A DNA stretch of 64,000 nucleotides from an uncultured Bacteroidales bacterium (GTDB lineage: Bacteria > Bacteroidota > Bacteroidia > Bacteroidales > UBA932), in assembly GCA_945487035.1 (NCBI GenBank), contig CALYTI010000004.1, positions 1-64,000 on the forward strand, in the 5' to 3' direction. The position numbers and the translations under genes are program-made. Under the pieces are notes generated by a model, which worked only from the letters and a program-made list of their open reading frames with translations, ran no database searches and had not been told where the DNA came from. Of this stretch, positions 47,854 through 60,062 are shown one piece after another (position 1 is the stretch's first letter; every line of letters begins with the position of its first letter).

Positions 47854-49167
47854 ATGGAAAAAGAGATTCTGCAGATTCTTGCCGAGGAGATTGTTCCGGC
47901 AGAGGGTTGTACCGAACCGATTGCACTGGCATATGCCGCTGCGCTGGTTAGTGATGCACTCAACAGCAACAATAGCACCACCAGCACCAAAGCACCGTTA
48001 CTGGACAAGTGGCCGCAGATGGATGTGTATCTGTCCGGGAATATGATTAAGAACGTGAAGAGCGTACATATTCCGAATGCTGAAGGGAAGGTGGGTATTG
48101 AGACGGCAGTGGCGATGGGAGCCTTGCTGGGTTGCAGTGCCAAGAAGCTGATGGTGATTGCGGACGTGGACCACAGCCGGCTGGACGAAGTCTATCAGTA
48201 TGCAGAATCGGGACTTATCAAGGTGCATTTCCAGAAAGACTGTCCAAAGCTTTACATCCGCATCGAGGCGGAGGATGTGCTGGTTGAGATTACCGATTTC
48301 CATACTCACGTCAACAGGTACAGCCGGGCCGGAGTGTCACTGCTTTCGGAAAGCGATGCATCTTGTTCGGATAGCGTCAAGAAAGAGGAACTCACCGACC
48401 GCAGTTTCCTCACTATCGATAACATCTGTCACACTGCCGACACCATAGCACTGGAGAAAATCGAGCCCCTTTTCAACAAGGTCATAGAACTCAACACGGA
48501 GATTGCGCGCGAAGGTCTTCGCGGAGACTATGGAATCTCCATAGGCAAGACCATTCGCGAAGGAATAGATGAGGGAATCTACGGAGCGGATCTCAAGAAT
48601 ATGCTCTCCTCCTTTGCTGCAGCTGGCAGCGATGCCCGAATGAACGGTTGTCCTCTCCCGGTTATGACGACCAGCGGCAGCGGAAACCAGGGTATGACCT
48701 GTTCCCTGCCGATTATCGAGTTCTGCCGGATGCGCGATCTGCCTCACGAGAGACTCATCCGCGGGCTCTTCGTTTCCCACCTCATCACGATTCATATCAA
48801 GGAAGTAATAGGACGCCTTTCGGCATATTGCGGCGCTATGGCTGCGAGTGCTGGAGTGAGCGGCGCGCTGACCTATCTTGACGGAGGCGATGCCAAGCAG
48901 ATAAAAATGGCCGTAGAGACGACTCTGGCCACGGTTTCGGGAGTAATATGCGACGGAGCTAAGAGCAGCTGCGCAACTAAGATTGCCACCGGCATCAGCG
49001 CGGCGGTCGATGCTTTCGTTGCTGCCCGCAAGGGACGCGGACTGAGCTATGGCGAAGGCATTGTCGGCTGCGACATCGAGAAGACCATTGACCACGTCGG
49101 CACCCTCGGTTCCGACGGAATGCGCCTCACCGACGATGTCATCCTCGACATAATGCTTCACGAATAA
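47854..49167 (+). CDS. cyuA: L-cysteine desulfidase family protein (UPF0597/CyuA)
   Basis: A 437-residue protein starting at MEKEILQILAEEIVPAEGCTEP; the ORF-track start lies in the divergent gene. Family landmarks: EGCTEPIALAYA (Cys19, a proposed Fe-S ligand position), GIETAVAMGALLG, MTTSGSGNQGMTCSLPI, GVICDGAKSSCATKI (further conserved cysteines), and SYGEGIVGCDIEKTI. Members related to serine dehydratase alpha break L-cysteine to pyruvate, sulfide and ammonia using a 4Fe-4S cluster. No cyuP transporter is adjacent. Confidence 0.88.
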   Translation: MEKEILQILAEEIVPAEGCTEPIALAYAAALVSDALNSNNSTTSTKAPLLDKWPQMDVYLSGNMIKNVKSVHIPNAEGKVGIETAVAMGALLGCSAKKLMVIADVDHSRLDEVYQYAESGLIKVHFQKDCPKLYIRIEAEDVLVEITDFHTHVNRYSRAGVSLLSESDASCSDSVKKEELTDRSFLTIDNICHTADTIALEKIEPLFNKVIELNTEIAREGLRGDYGISIGKTIREGIDEGIYGADLKNMLSSFAAAGSDARMNGCPLPVMTTSGSGNQGMTCSLPIIEFCRMRDLPHERLIRGLFVSHLITIHIKEVIGRLSAYCGAMAASAGVSGALTYLDGGDAKQIKMAVETTLATVSGVICDGAKSSCATKIATGISAAVDAFVAARKGRGLSYGEGIVGCDIEKTIDHVGTLGSDGMRLTDDVILDIMLHE

Positions 49168-49255
49168 ACTCTATCCTCCCATTCCGTACAGGAGAAGGGT
49201 CTCTGGTGTACAAACCGGGAGAGAACCTGGCCAATCGCGCCTCAGTACCTTCATC
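49168..49255. other. Spacer after cyuA
   Basis: Non-coding. No clear terminator hairpin with a T-run precedes the right inverted repeat; the T-rich half of that repeat may serve this role. Confidence 0.5.
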
Positions 49256-49450
49256 GTGCAATTTTTGCCTCATTTTTTGCTTTTGACTCGGTTTTTCTGC
49301 CCCAAAAGCAATTTTTGCCCTGTTTTTTGCACCGCGGGCAGGTTAGTGGTTTCCTGATGTGTAAGGTAAGGAGAGAAAAGTGCGTGAGAGGCCGATTTTG
49401 CTCCTGATGTGACACATTGGGAAACTTCGGAGAGACGGCAGGCAGCTGCC
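49256..49450 (-). repeat. 195 bp inverted repeat, right copy
   Basis: Reverse complement of the left copy at 45429-45623. Differences cluster around the second ACATCAGG spacer (CTTCTC versus TTACCT in the other copy). It lies between the convergent cyuA and HAD genes, so it is intergenic at both ends of the enclosed 3.6 kb segment. Confidence 0.9.
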
Positions 49451-49503
49451 TGCCGGCGGTTATATGGGAGAAGAAGCGGGCTGCTACCAGCCGGCGGAGG
49501 GCT

Positions 49504-50103
49504 TCAAAGGAGGGCGGAGCGCAGGTCTGCGGCGAACTGGGCGGGGCCCCGGAAGAGTATGGCGGTCATTCCGACGGAGCGGGCGCCGTCAATGTTTTCG
49601 GGGCGGTCATCGGTGAAAAGGCACTCGGCAGGGTCCAGGGAGAACTTCTCGCAGAAACGGCGGAAAATCGCCGGGTCGGGTTTGATGAGCTTCTCTTCTG
49701 AAGAAATGAGGGTACCGTCCATCATCTGAAGAATATCGTATTTGTCCCTGACTTCATATACCGCCTCGCTCCAGTTGGTAAGGCCATAAATCCCGTAACC
49801 CTTGGCCCTGTACTCGTTGATAAGAGACCTCATCCCATCAATCTCACCTATAATGATTTCCATATGCCTGTCGTGGAACTGCTGCAGATGCCACGCAAAC
49901 TGAGGATACTTGGCCTGAAGTTCGGCAGTAAGCTCTGCCGTATTCTGTTCTCCCTTGTCAAGACGGTTCACAAAATGCTCCCTCTCGGTCATAGCAGCAA
50001 ACTGGAGCAAATCCTCCTCGCACCCGAAAAGCGAATAGAAAAACTTCTCTATATTGTAGTCCACCAGGACCTTGCCGAAATCAAAAACAAGATTCTTTAT
50101 CAT
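49504..50103 (-). CDS. HAD-like hydrolase
   Basis: A 199-residue HAD phosphatase starting at MIKNLVFDFGKVLVDYN; the ORF-track start 27 codons earlier overlaps atpG. Motif I is DFGKVLVD (Asp8; the second acidic position is Gly, as in the epoxide-hydrolase-like and YihX-type HADs), motif II YGLTNWSE, motif III Lys in EEKLIKPDPAIF, motif IV LFTDDRPENIDGA. A YihX-like sugar-phosphate phosphatase is a fair guess. It follows atpG by 7 nt and appears to be co-transcribed with the ATP synthase. Confidence 0.85.
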   Translation of the reverse strand: MIKNLVFDFGKVLVDYNIEKFFYSLFGCEEDLLQFAAMTEREHFVNRLDKGEQNTAELTAELQAKYPQFAWHLQQFHDRHMEIIIGEIDGMRSLINEYRAKGYGIYGLTNWSEAVYEVRDKYDILQMMDGTLISSEEKLIKPDPAIFRRFCEKFSLDPAECLFTDDRPENIDGARSVGMTAILFRGPAQFAADLRSALL

Positions 50104-50110
50104 AAAAAAA

Positions 50111-50977
50111 CTATTGCTGGGCACCTCCTGCCAAATCCAGAATCTCAGCAGTAATCTTGGCCTGGCGTCCCTTGTTATACTCAAGTGTAAGTTCGGAAAG
50201 CATTTCGTTGCCGTTGTCGGTCGCTATCTGCATAGCAACGGTGCGCGCCGCGTGCTCGGCAGCATTGCTGTCAAGAAGCACGGAGTAAAGCTTGAGGCGG
50301 AGCACCTGAGGAAGCAATTGCTCGAAAAGTCTTTCCCTTCCAGGCTCAACAATATAGTCCTCATAAGTCTCTGCACCGTTGCCGCTGCTCAGGTCTGCAA
50401 GCAAAGAAGTATCGAAAGGCAGCAGGGTCTCGACTTGAGGCTTCTGGCTTGATGTCGAAACGAAATGGTTCCAAACCATTATCACTTTGGAAAAGCGGCC
50501 GTCAACATAGCCCTTAATCACCTTTTCTGCAAGTTCGCAGGCCTTTGCATAGCCAGGATGATGGGCCATCTCGCTCCAATCCCCCTCACTGGCTATGCCC
50601 GCCGCGGCAAAAGACTCGGCCATCTTCTTTCCTACGGCATAGAGCACAACCCCATCCTTTCCGCCACAGAGGTCAACCATTTTCAATGCTTTCTTGAAGA
50701 CATTGGCATTGAAGGCACCGCATAGCGAAGAGTTGGAACTGAATGCAATAATTGCAACAGGAAGCGACTCAGCCCCTTCCCTGCACAGGGCGGAGAGCGA
50801 AGACGGTTTGGCGATACGAAGGATGGAAGCGAGTTCCTGCTCATAGATGGCACAGCGCTCGGAGGCCTGCTGGGCCTTGTGAAGCTTGGTGGAGGCCACC
50901 ATCTTCATCGCCGAAGTAATCTTCAGCGTGCTGCGTACAGACGAAATGCGCCCCTTTATTTCCTTCAGCGAAGCCAT
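50111..50977 (-). CDS. atpG: ATP synthase gamma subunit
   Basis: A 288-residue gamma subunit. The N-terminal coiled coil is ASLKEIKGRISSVRSTLKIT with the SAMKMVASTKLHKA motif, and the C-terminal coil contains EHAARTVAMQIATDNGNEML and LTLEYNKGRQAKITAEILDL, the catch-loop region. It is the rotor shaft of F1. It starts 1 nt after atpA. Confidence 0.95.
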   Translation of the reverse strand: MASLKEIKGRISSVRSTLKITSAMKMVASTKLHKAQQASERCAIYEQELASILRIAKPSSLSALCREGAESLPVAIIAFSSNSSLCGAFNANVFKKALKMVDLCGGKDGVVLYAVGKKMAESFAAAGIASEGDWSEMAHHPGYAKACELAEKVIKGYVDGRFSKVIMVWNHFVSTSSQKPQVETLLPFDTSLLADLSSGNGAETYEDYIVEPGRERLFEQLLPQVLRLKLYSVLLDSNAAEHAARTVAMQIATDNGNEMLSELTLEYNKGRQAKITAEILDLAGGAQQ

Positions 50978-50978
50978 A

Positions 50979-52559
50979 TCACTTCAGTGAACTGCAAACT
51001 ATTTCGGCTACTTCTTCTATTACTTTTGCCTGTTCATCGCCCAGCACTCCGGCGGCAAGGGCATCCAGCACATCGGAGTGGGAAGCCCTCATAGTCCCGA
51101 GGAAGCGGCTCTGGAACTCGGCAACCTTGTCAATGGCTATGGACGACATCAGGGCGTGGGTGCCGCAGTACAGCACTGCCACCTGCTCGCCCACAGGCAT
51201 AGGGGAATACTGGCTCTGAATCAGGAGCTGATTGTTCTTGCGGCCCTTGTCAAGCGCCATTTCCGTCACCTTGTCCATATCGGAGGAGAACTTGGAGAAG
51301 GACTCGAGCTCGTTGTACTGGGCCTGGTCCATCTTGAGGGTTCCGGCAACCTTCTTCATGGACTTCACCTGGGCGGCACCTCCCACACGGGAAACGGAAA
51401 TGCCCACGTTGATTGCAGGGCGGAAACCCTGGTTGAAGAGGGAGGACTCCAGATATATCTGACCGTCGGTGATGGAAATCACATTGGTCGGAATGTAGGC
51501 AGACACGTCGCCCGCCTGGGTTTCGATGATAGGAAGTGCGGTAAGCGAGCCTCCTGCCTTCACCTTGCCCTTCAGAGACTCCGGCAGGTCATTCATCTGC
51601 TCGGCGACCTCCTGCTGGGAAATGATTTTCGCGGCCCTTTCCAGAAGGCGGGAGTGAAGATAGAACACATCTCCCGGATAGGCCTCACGGCCGGAAGGAC
51701 GGCGGAGAATAAGGGAAACCTCGCGGTAGGCCACGGCCTGCTTCGAAAGGTCGTCGTAAACCACCAGCGCGTGCCTTCCCGTATCGCGGAAATATTCGCC
51801 TATGGCGGCACCGGCAAAAGGGGCATAATACTGCACCGCAGCAGGGTCGGCGGCAGTAGCAGAAACCACTATGGTATAGTCCATTGCGCCCTTGCTGCGA
51901 AGGGTCTCGACTATGTTGGCAACGGTGGAACCTTTCTGCCCAACGGCAACATAGATGCAATAGACAGGCTCTCCCTTGAGATAGTTGTCCCTCTGGTTGA
52001 TGATGGTATCGAGAGCAACTGCGGTCTTGCCGGTCTGGCGGTCGCCGATAATGAGCTCGCGCTGTCCCCTTCCGATAGGAATCATCGCATCCACGCTCTT
52101 CAGACCGGTCTGAAGCGGCTCGTTTACAGGCTGACGGAAGATAACTCCCGGAGCCTTGCGTTCCAGAGGCATCTCACACAATTCACCTTCGATTTGCCCG
52201 AGACCGTCGAGAGGGTTGCCAAGAGGGTCCACCACGCGGCCAACCATCTGCTCTCCTACCCGGATGGAAGCAATACGTCCCGTTCGGGATACCCGCATAC
52301 CTTCCACTATCTGGTCGGTAGGTCCGAGCAGCACCGCTCCGACATTATCCTCCTCAAGGTTCATAGCCACCGCCATCACCCCGTTCTCGAACTTGAGCAG
52401 CTCGCCGGCTTCACAGCAGGCAAGACCATAGATACGGGCGACACCGTCGCTCACCTGCAGCACATAGCCCGTTTCTTCCCAATGGAGGGAATCATCGATG
52501 TTTTTGAGCTGCTCCAGAAGGATTTCCGAAATTTCACTTGGTCTGATTATCTGCGCCAT
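50979..52559 (-). CDS. atpA: ATP synthase alpha subunit
   Basis: A 526-residue alpha subunit. P-loop [15 protein letters not shown]; the DELSEEN-equivalent beta-barrel is [18 protein letters not shown]; the nucleotide-binding domain includes [18 protein letters not shown]; the visiting arginine region is [17 protein letters not shown]. Non-catalytic nucleotide-binding subunit of F1. Its start codon touches the atpH stop. Confidence 0.96.
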   Translation of the reverse strand: MAQIIRPSEISEILLEQLKNIDDSLHWEETGYVLQVSDGVARIYGLACCEAGELLKFENGVMAVAMNLEEDNVGAVLLGPTDQIVEGMRVSRTGRIASIRVGEQMVGRVVDPLGNPLDGLGQIEGELCEMPLERKAPGVIFRQPVNEPLQTGLKSVDAMIPIGRGQRELIIGDRQTGKTAVALDTIINQRDNYLKGEPVYCIYVAVGQKGSTVANIVETLRSKGAMDYTIVVSATAADPAAVQYYAPFAGAAIGEYFRDTGRHALVVYDDLSKQAVAYREVSLILRRPSGREAYPGDVFYLHSRLLERAAKIISQQEVAEQMNDLPESLKGKVKAGGSLTALPIIETQAGDVSAYIPTNVISITDGQIYLESSLFNQGFRPAINVGISVSRVGGAAQVKSMKKVAGTLKMDQAQYNELESFSKFSSDMDKVTEMALDKGRKNNQLLIQSQYSPMPVGEQVAVLYCGTHALMSSIAIDKVAEFQSRFLGTMRASHSDVLDALAAGVLGDEQAKVIEEVAEIVCSSLK

Positions 52560-53035
52560 TATACTATGCGTTTGTTCAATTCATCAAGCCTTCGGCGGAT
52601 ATTCTCCAGATGGCTCCTGGCACTTGCGTCCAGGACCCTGTCATCCACCTCCAGCACAAATCCCCCTATAAGGTCGGGGTCAACCTTTGTAGTGAAGATC
52701 ATCCTGCCGGCAATTGCTTTGCCGAGAGCCTCGCGCAACTTGGTTTCCAGCTCCGGAGCAGGGACTGCCGAAATCAGCCTTGCCCTGACAACCCCGTTCT
52801 GTGCGTAATATTGTTCAACAAAGCTGCGGAGTATGTATTTCACATAAGGGAGCCTTCCGTTCTTGCGAAGCAGGACCACCAGCCTCTGGAGTTCGTCCTC
52901 CAGCGGCTCGCAGACGCTGTCCGGATTCTCCAGCAGCGCAGTGGCCTGGGCACAGACGCGCTCGCCGCCTCCGGTCTGGCGTACCAGTTCCAGAAGCGCC
53001 TTTGCGTACCTTTTCGAAATGGCTCCGGTATTCAT
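52559..53035 (-). CDS. atpH: ATP synthase delta subunit
   Basis: A 158-residue OSCP/delta protein, somewhat shorter than the usual ~175-180. Features: [20 protein letters not shown] at the N-terminus and the conserved C-terminal [20 protein letters not shown] motif, followed by [17 protein letters not shown]. It links the peripheral stalk to alpha. It overlaps atpA by one base and follows atpF by 3 nt. Confidence 0.92.
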   Translation of the reverse strand: MNTGAISKRYAKALLELVRQTGGGERVCAQATALLENPDSVCEPLEDELQRLVVLLRKNGRLPYVKYILRSFVEQYYAQNGVVRARLISAVPAPELETKLREALGKAIAGRMIFTTKVDPDLIGGFVLEVDDRVLDASARSHLENIRRRLDELNKRIV

Positions 53036-53038
53036 ATT

Positions 53039-53545
53039 CTAACTTTGCCGTTCAATCTTTCTTACCTCATCCACGAGAGTGTTCAGATAGTCCTTCTGGG
53101 CCTGGTCGGAGGAGAGCTCCTTGCGCACAACCTTCTCCGCAATACTTACGGAGATGCTTGCCACCTCCCTGCGGAGCTCGCGCATAACGCCTTCCCTCTC
53201 GGCCTGAATCTGAGCCCTGGCGTTTTCTATCAGCTTTGCAGCCTCGTCCTGAGCCTGCAGCTTTGCTTTTGCCACTATCTGTTCACTCTGAGCGGAAGCC
53301 TCCTTGAGAATGGCAGCCTGCTTTTCCTTTGTTTCCTTGAGCATAAGCTCACATCTGGTGGAAAGCTCTTCGAACTGTTTCTCGGCTTCTTCCGCTTTGC
53401 GCAGTCCCTCTGCAATCTTGTCGGCCCTCTTCCCGGCCATTCCCGTAATCACAGGGAAGCCGAACTTCGCCACAATGAAGAACACGATGGCGAAAATCAG
53501 CGTCATCCAGAAGATGAGACCGAAATCAGGAGTAATGAGAGACAT
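53039..53545 (-). CDS. atpF: ATP synthase b subunit
   Basis: A 168-residue b subunit: one N-terminal TM helix (GLIFWMTLIFAIVFFIVAKFG) followed by a long, charged Ala/Glu/Lys helix (KAEEAEKQFEELSTRCEL and QAQDEAAKLIENARAQIQAE) that dimerises as the peripheral stalk. It lies 6 nt downstream of atpE. Confidence 0.94.
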   Translation of the reverse strand: MSLITPDFGLIFWMTLIFAIVFFIVAKFGFPVITGMAGKRADKIAEGLRKAEEAEKQFEELSTRCELMLKETKEKQAAILKEASAQSEQIVAKAKLQAQDEAAKLIENARAQIQAEREGVMRELRREVASISVSIAEKVVRKELSSDQAQKDYLNTLVDEVRKIERQS

Positions 53546-53551
53546 AGCCTT

Positions 53552-53806
53552 TTATCCGAGAATACCGAGCAGGCAGACGAGGATTGCGAAAAGGCAGGCA
53601 CCCTCGACGAGCGCACCGATGATGATGGCGATAAGCTGGTACTTGCCCGCATATTCAGGCTGGCGTGCGCCGGCCTCAAGTGCGGACTTACCGATTTTTG
53701 AGATACCGAAAGCGGCTGCAAAGGCTGCCACTGCCGCTGCGATTGCAATACCTGCTTTTCCGAGAGCTGCGCCTGCAGCTGCCTGAAGAATCATTGTGAG
53801 TAACAT
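53552..53806 (-). CDS. atpE: ATP synthase c subunit
   Basis: An 84-residue c-ring subunit with two TM helices and the polar loop ARQPEYAGKYQ. The ion-binding carboxylate is Glu68 in GALVEGACLFAI; the following Gly-Ala, rather than Ser-Thr, argues for H+ rather than Na+ specificity. Confidence 0.94.
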   Translation of the reverse strand: MLLTMILQAAAGAALGKAGIAIAAAVAAFAAAFGISKIGKSALEAGARQPEYAGKYQLIAIIIGALVEGACLFAILVCLLGILG

Positions 53807-53831
53807 AATCTTGCTATATTAATTGTTTATA

Positions 53832-54865
53832 CTATTCGTGTTGCGGATGCTGCCGCGACATTCCTATGAATACGCTGGAGAGCATCGTGAAGACATAAGC
53901 CTGGATGAATGAAACGAGCAGTTCGAGCACGTCCATAAACACTCCGAAGACTACGGACAGGACTCCGAGCCCGCCGTTGAGGGCAGCGCCCAGCTCCGCA
54001 GTAAGGAAGACCACCGCGATGACGCCGAGCAGCATTATGTGGCCTGCCAGCATATTGGCAAAGAGCCTGACCATAAGGCTGAAAGGCTTGGTGAACATAC
54101 CTATGATTTCAATCAACGGCATCAGAGGAAGCGGGACCTTGAGCCAGGTCGGCACCTCCGGCCAAAGTATATCCTTCCAGTAGTGTTTGTTGCCGAAGAG
54201 GTTGACGGCAAGGAAGGTGAAAATTGCCATACAGAAGGTGACGGCAATGTTGCCTGTGGTGTTCGCACCTCCCGGGAAGAACGGGAATATTCCCATCAGG
54301 TTGTTGATGAGTATGAAGAAGAATGCGGTCAGAAGATACGGGGAATAGCGGCGGTAATCCTCTCCCACGCAAGGCTTGATTACATCGTCTTCTATCATCA
54401 TAATAATCATTTCCATAACTCCGGGCAGGCCCCTCGGAGCCTCCTTCAGGCCGTCGTGCCTGCGGTACCAGCGCGCCGTGCCCAGCACCAGCAGGATGAG
54501 AATCAGGCCGTTGATCAGCAGGCCCAGGGCGTTCTTGGTAAAGCTCAAATCCAGAGGCCGCACCAGAGTGCCGTCCGGCTGAATCTCTGCCACCTTGCCG
54601 TTCTCATCGTAGGTGAAACCGTCCCAAGGCTCCCCGTGCGCAAGGTGCGACGAGCTGAAAGCATGCCAGCCCGTGGTTTTGCTTCTTACGATAATGGGAA
54701 GGGGTATGGAGATATGGTGCCCGCCTACCGTGGTGATATGCCACTCGTAGGCATCGGAGATATGGCCGAAGATATAAGCGTTCACATCCAGCTCCTCCGC
54801 CCGGGCGCCCGCAGGCGTCAGAAGCAGCAGAGCCAGAGCTCCGAGCACTATGCGCATCAACTTCT

Positions 54866-54869
<4 letters not shown>
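53832..54869 (-). CDS. atpB: ATP synthase a subunit
   Basis: A 345-residue a subunit starting at MKKLMRIVLGALALLLLTPA. It has a cleavable-looking signal peptide (ending PAGARA) and an extended N-terminal periplasmic domain (~residues 25-110) before the membrane part, a feature I associate with Bacteroidetes AtpB. The essential arginine is in FSLMVRLFANMLAGH. The ORF-track start is a TTG 5 codons earlier; the ATG overlaps the atpC stop (ATGA). Confidence 0.94.
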
Positions 54870-57337
<2,468 letters not shown>

Positions 57338-57365
57338 TGCTATATGGTATTAGGTCTTGCGGATA

Positions 57366-57407
57366 CAAAGTTAACAATTTTAATTTTGAAAAAAAGTTGT
57401 ACCTTTG
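57366..57407. promoter_or_regulatory. Divergent promoters of the atp operon and guaB
   Basis: TAACTTTG on the minus strand (57373-57366) serves the CDP-alcohol transferase/atp operon (leader ~25 nt). TACCTTTG on the plus strand (57400-57407) serves guaB (19 nt to ATG 57427). Neither has a perfect TTTG -33 at the usual distance. Confidence 0.5.
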
Positions 57408-57426
57408 CGTTGCAAATTTTTCAACT

Positions 57427-58515
57427 ATGTCGTTTGCCGAAGAAAAAATCATTCAGGAAGGCTTGACCTTCGATGATGTCCTTCTGGTCCCGGCGTTTTC
57501 GGAAGTTCTTCCGAAGGAAGTGGACCTGAAAACCAATTTTTCCCGAAACATAACTCTCGACATACCGCTAGTGTCCGCAGCTATGGATACAGTGACTGAA
57601 GCGCCGATGGCCAAAGCTCTCGCAAGAGAAGGAGGTATCGGCGTTATTCATAAGAATATGCCGATAGAAGCCCAGGCGGCCCAGGTGGCCGATGTCAAGG
57701 CCGAAGGCCTGAAGGTAGCTGCCGGCATAGGCATTACCTCCAATGCCCTCGAAAGGGTGGAAGCCATGGTGGCCGCGGGAGTGGATGCCGTAGTGCTTGA
57801 CTGCGCACACGGGCATTCCCTCAATGTCGGCACCCTGTTGCGCAAAATCAAGCAGACCTGGCAGGGACTGGATGTGGTGGTAGGCAATATTGCAACCGCT
57901 GATGCGGCGCGCTACCTCATCGAAGGCGGAGCCGATGCGATTAAGGTGGGAATAGGACCGGGCTCAATCTGTACCACCCGCATCGTGGCGGGAGTGGGAG
58001 TTCCCCAACTTTCGGCGATTTATGAATGCTCGCGCGTGGCTGCCGAAGCGGGAGTGCCGGTAATAGGCGACGGAGGACTGCGGTACTCAGGCGATGTGGT
58101 CAAGGCCCTTGCCGCCGGCGCTGACTGCGTGATGTGCGGCTCAATGTTTGCGGGCACCGACGAGGCGCCGGGAGTGACCATAAGCGCCGGCGGCAAGAAA
58201 TACAAGGCTTACCGCGGAATGGGCTCCATCGACGCGATGTTTGCCGGTTCTTCGGACAGATATTTCCAGGGAGATACAAAAGACGAAAAGAAACTCGTAC
58301 CTGAAGGCATTGTGGGACGCGTTGCCTACAAGGGACCGGTGGGCGCAATCATATATCAGATGCTGGGCGGCCTGCGCTCGGGAATGGGCTACTGCGGTGC
58401 CCGTGACCTCCAGGCTCTCAAGCAGGCCCGCTTCGTACGCATCACGGCCTCCGGAATGGCGGAGAGCCACCCTCACGACATCACTATAACGAAAGAAGCA
58501 CCAAACTACAGATGA
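57427..58515 (+). CDS. guaB: IMP dehydrogenase lacking the CBS domains
   Basis: A 362-residue IMPDH, taking ATG 57427 ([20 protein letters not shown]) after the -7 box. The catalytic loop is [11 protein letters not shown] (Cys182), followed by [20 protein letters not shown] and the flap [20 protein letters not shown]. Between [15 protein letters not shown] and [15 protein letters not shown], where ordinary enzymes of ~490 residues carry a ~120-residue Bateman (CBS) domain, there are only a few residues. It oxidises IMP to XMP, the first committed GMP step. ATGA overlap with guaA. Confidence 0.93.
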   Translation: MSFAEEKIIQEGLTFDDVLLVPAFSEVLPKEVDLKTNFSRNITLDIPLVSAAMDTVTEAPMAKALAREGGIGVIHKNMPIEAQAAQVADVKAEGLKVAAGIGITSNALERVEAMVAAGVDAVVLDCAHGHSLNVGTLLRKIKQTWQGLDVVVGNIATADAARYLIEGGADAIKVGIGPGSICTTRIVAGVGVPQLSAIYECSRVAAEAGVPVIGDGGLRYSGDVVKALAAGADCVMCGSMFAGTDEAPGVTISAGGKKYKAYRGMGSIDAMFAGSSDRYFQGDTKDEKKLVPEGIVGRVAYKGPVGAIIYQMLGGLRSGMGYCGARDLQALKQARFVRITASGMAESHPHDITITKEAPNYR

Positions 58516-60038
58516 CAGAGAAGATTCTGATACTGGATTTCGGATCCCAATACACCCAGCTGATTGCACGGCGAGTGCGCGAAATAGGTGTTTACAGCGA
58601 GATTCATCCTTTCAACAGAATACCTGCCCCCGATGAGTCCGTGCGCGGAGTCATCCTTTCCGGCAGTCCCGCTTCCGTAAGGGATGCCGACGCCCCCCAG
58701 CCCGAGCTCGGCGCAATACGCGGCAAACTTCCTATTCTCGGGATATGCTACGGAGCGCAGTGGCTTGCGCAAAGCGGAGGCGGCAGCGTGGAGAAGTCGG
58801 ATACCCGCGAATACGGCAGAGCAATATTTTCCGTCAGGGAAGATGATCCGCTGACCTGCGGGCTCACGGAGCAGTCCGTAGTCTGGATGAGCCACGGAGA
58901 TACCATTACCCGCCTTCCTGCGGGCGCAAGGGTTATAGGCTCCACGGATTCGGTTCATAATGCGGCTTACCGCTTCGTGGATGAGCCTACCTGGGCCATA
59001 CAGTTCCACCCGGAAGTGCATCACAGCGAATGCGGAACCGCGCTTCTGCGCAACTTCGTGCTCGGCATCTGCGGCTGCAGGGGCGACTGGACTGCAGAGA
59101 GTTTCGTCGAATCTACAGTCGCTCAGCTTCGCTCCCGGCTCGGGGACGACAAAGTCATACTCGGCCTTTCCGGCGGCGTGGATTCCAGCGTGGCTGCCCT
59201 GCTGCTGCACAGGGCCATAGGCAGCCGCCTGCACTGCATCTTCGTGGACAGCGGCCTGCTTCGCAAGGGCGAATACGGCGAGGTACTCTCTTCTTACGAG
59301 GGTATGGGGCTGAATGTCATTGCGGTGGATGCTCACGAGCGTTTCTTTGCAGACCTGGCGGGCGTGACCGATCCTGAGAGCAAGCGCAAAAGGGTGGGCA
59401 AGGCCTTCGTGGACGTATTCGACAGCGAGGCGCGAAAGCTCAGCGATGTGCGCTGGCTTGCACAGGGAACCATATATCCCGATGTAATAGAATCCTCCTG
59501 CGTAGGAGGGCCATCGGCCACCATCAAGAGCCACCACAACGTGGGAGGCCTGCCCAAGGAAATGAACCTGAAGGTGGTGGAGCCTCTCCGGCTGCTCTTC
59601 AAGGACGAGGTCCGGAAGGTCGGCGCGGCACTCGGGCTGGATCCGAAAATTCTCGGGCGCCATCCTTTCCCGGGACCTGGGCTGAGCATACGCGTGCTCG
59701 GTGAGGTGACACCGGAAAAGGTAGCTATAGCCCAGGAGGCGGATGCGATTTTCATAGGCAAGCTCCGCGAATGGGGCCTGTATGACAAGATATGGCAGGC
59801 GGGCACCATCCTGCTTCCCGTGCAAAGCGTGGGAGTGATGGGTGATGAACGCACCTACGAGCGCACGGCAGCTCTGAGAGCCGTGACATCAGTGGACGGA
59901 ATGACAGCGGACTGGGCCCGTCTTCCTTATGATTTCCTTGCCGAAGTATCCAACGAAATCATACGCAAGGTCAAAGGAATCAACAGGGTTGTCTATGACA
60001 TCTGTTCCAAACCACCTGCAACTATCGAGTGGGAATAA
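58512..60038 (+). CDS. guaA: GMP synthase (glutamine-hydrolysing)
   Basis: A 508-residue GuaA. The glutaminase domain has Cys79 in GICYGAQW and the FHPEVHH His-Glu pair. The ATP-pyrophosphatase P-loop is [15 protein letters not shown]. The C-terminal dimerisation domain includes [20 protein letters not shown] and RPFPGPG-like [17 protein letters not shown], ending in the conserved TIEWE. It amidates XMP to GMP. Confidence 0.96.
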   Translation: MTEKILILDFGSQYTQLIARRVREIGVYSEIHPFNRIPAPDESVRGVILSGSPASVRDADAPQPELGAIRGKLPILGICYGAQWLAQSGGGSVEKSDTREYGRAIFSVREDDPLTCGLTEQSVVWMSHGDTITRLPAGARVIGSTDSVHNAAYRFVDEPTWAIQFHPEVHHSECGTALLRNFVLGICGCRGDWTAESFVESTVAQLRSRLGDDKVILGLSGGVDSSVAALLLHRAIGSRLHCIFVDSGLLRKGEYGEVLSSYEGMGLNVIAVDAHERFFADLAGVTDPESKRKRVGKAFVDVFDSEARKLSDVRWLAQGTIYPDVIESSCVGGPSATIKSHHNVGGLPKEMNLKVVEPLRLLFKDEVRKVGAALGLDPKILGRHPFPGPGLSIRVLGEVTPEKVAIAQEADAIFIGKLREWGLYDKIWQAGTILLPVQSVGVMGDERTYERTAALRAVTSVDGMTADWARLPYDFLAEVSNEIIRKVKGINRVVYDICSKPPATIEWE

Positions 60039-60062
60039 CTCATTTTCAATAAACAAGTTAGT

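Noticed and set aside
47799-48143. N-terminal extension of the phosphoesterase
   Set aside because: Antisense to cyuA and places a good signal peptide in the interior; ATG 47798 is used instead.
45429-49450. Composite transposon
   Set aside because: The 195 bp ends encode no transposase, no target-site duplication is evident, and the enclosed holA is a core gene.
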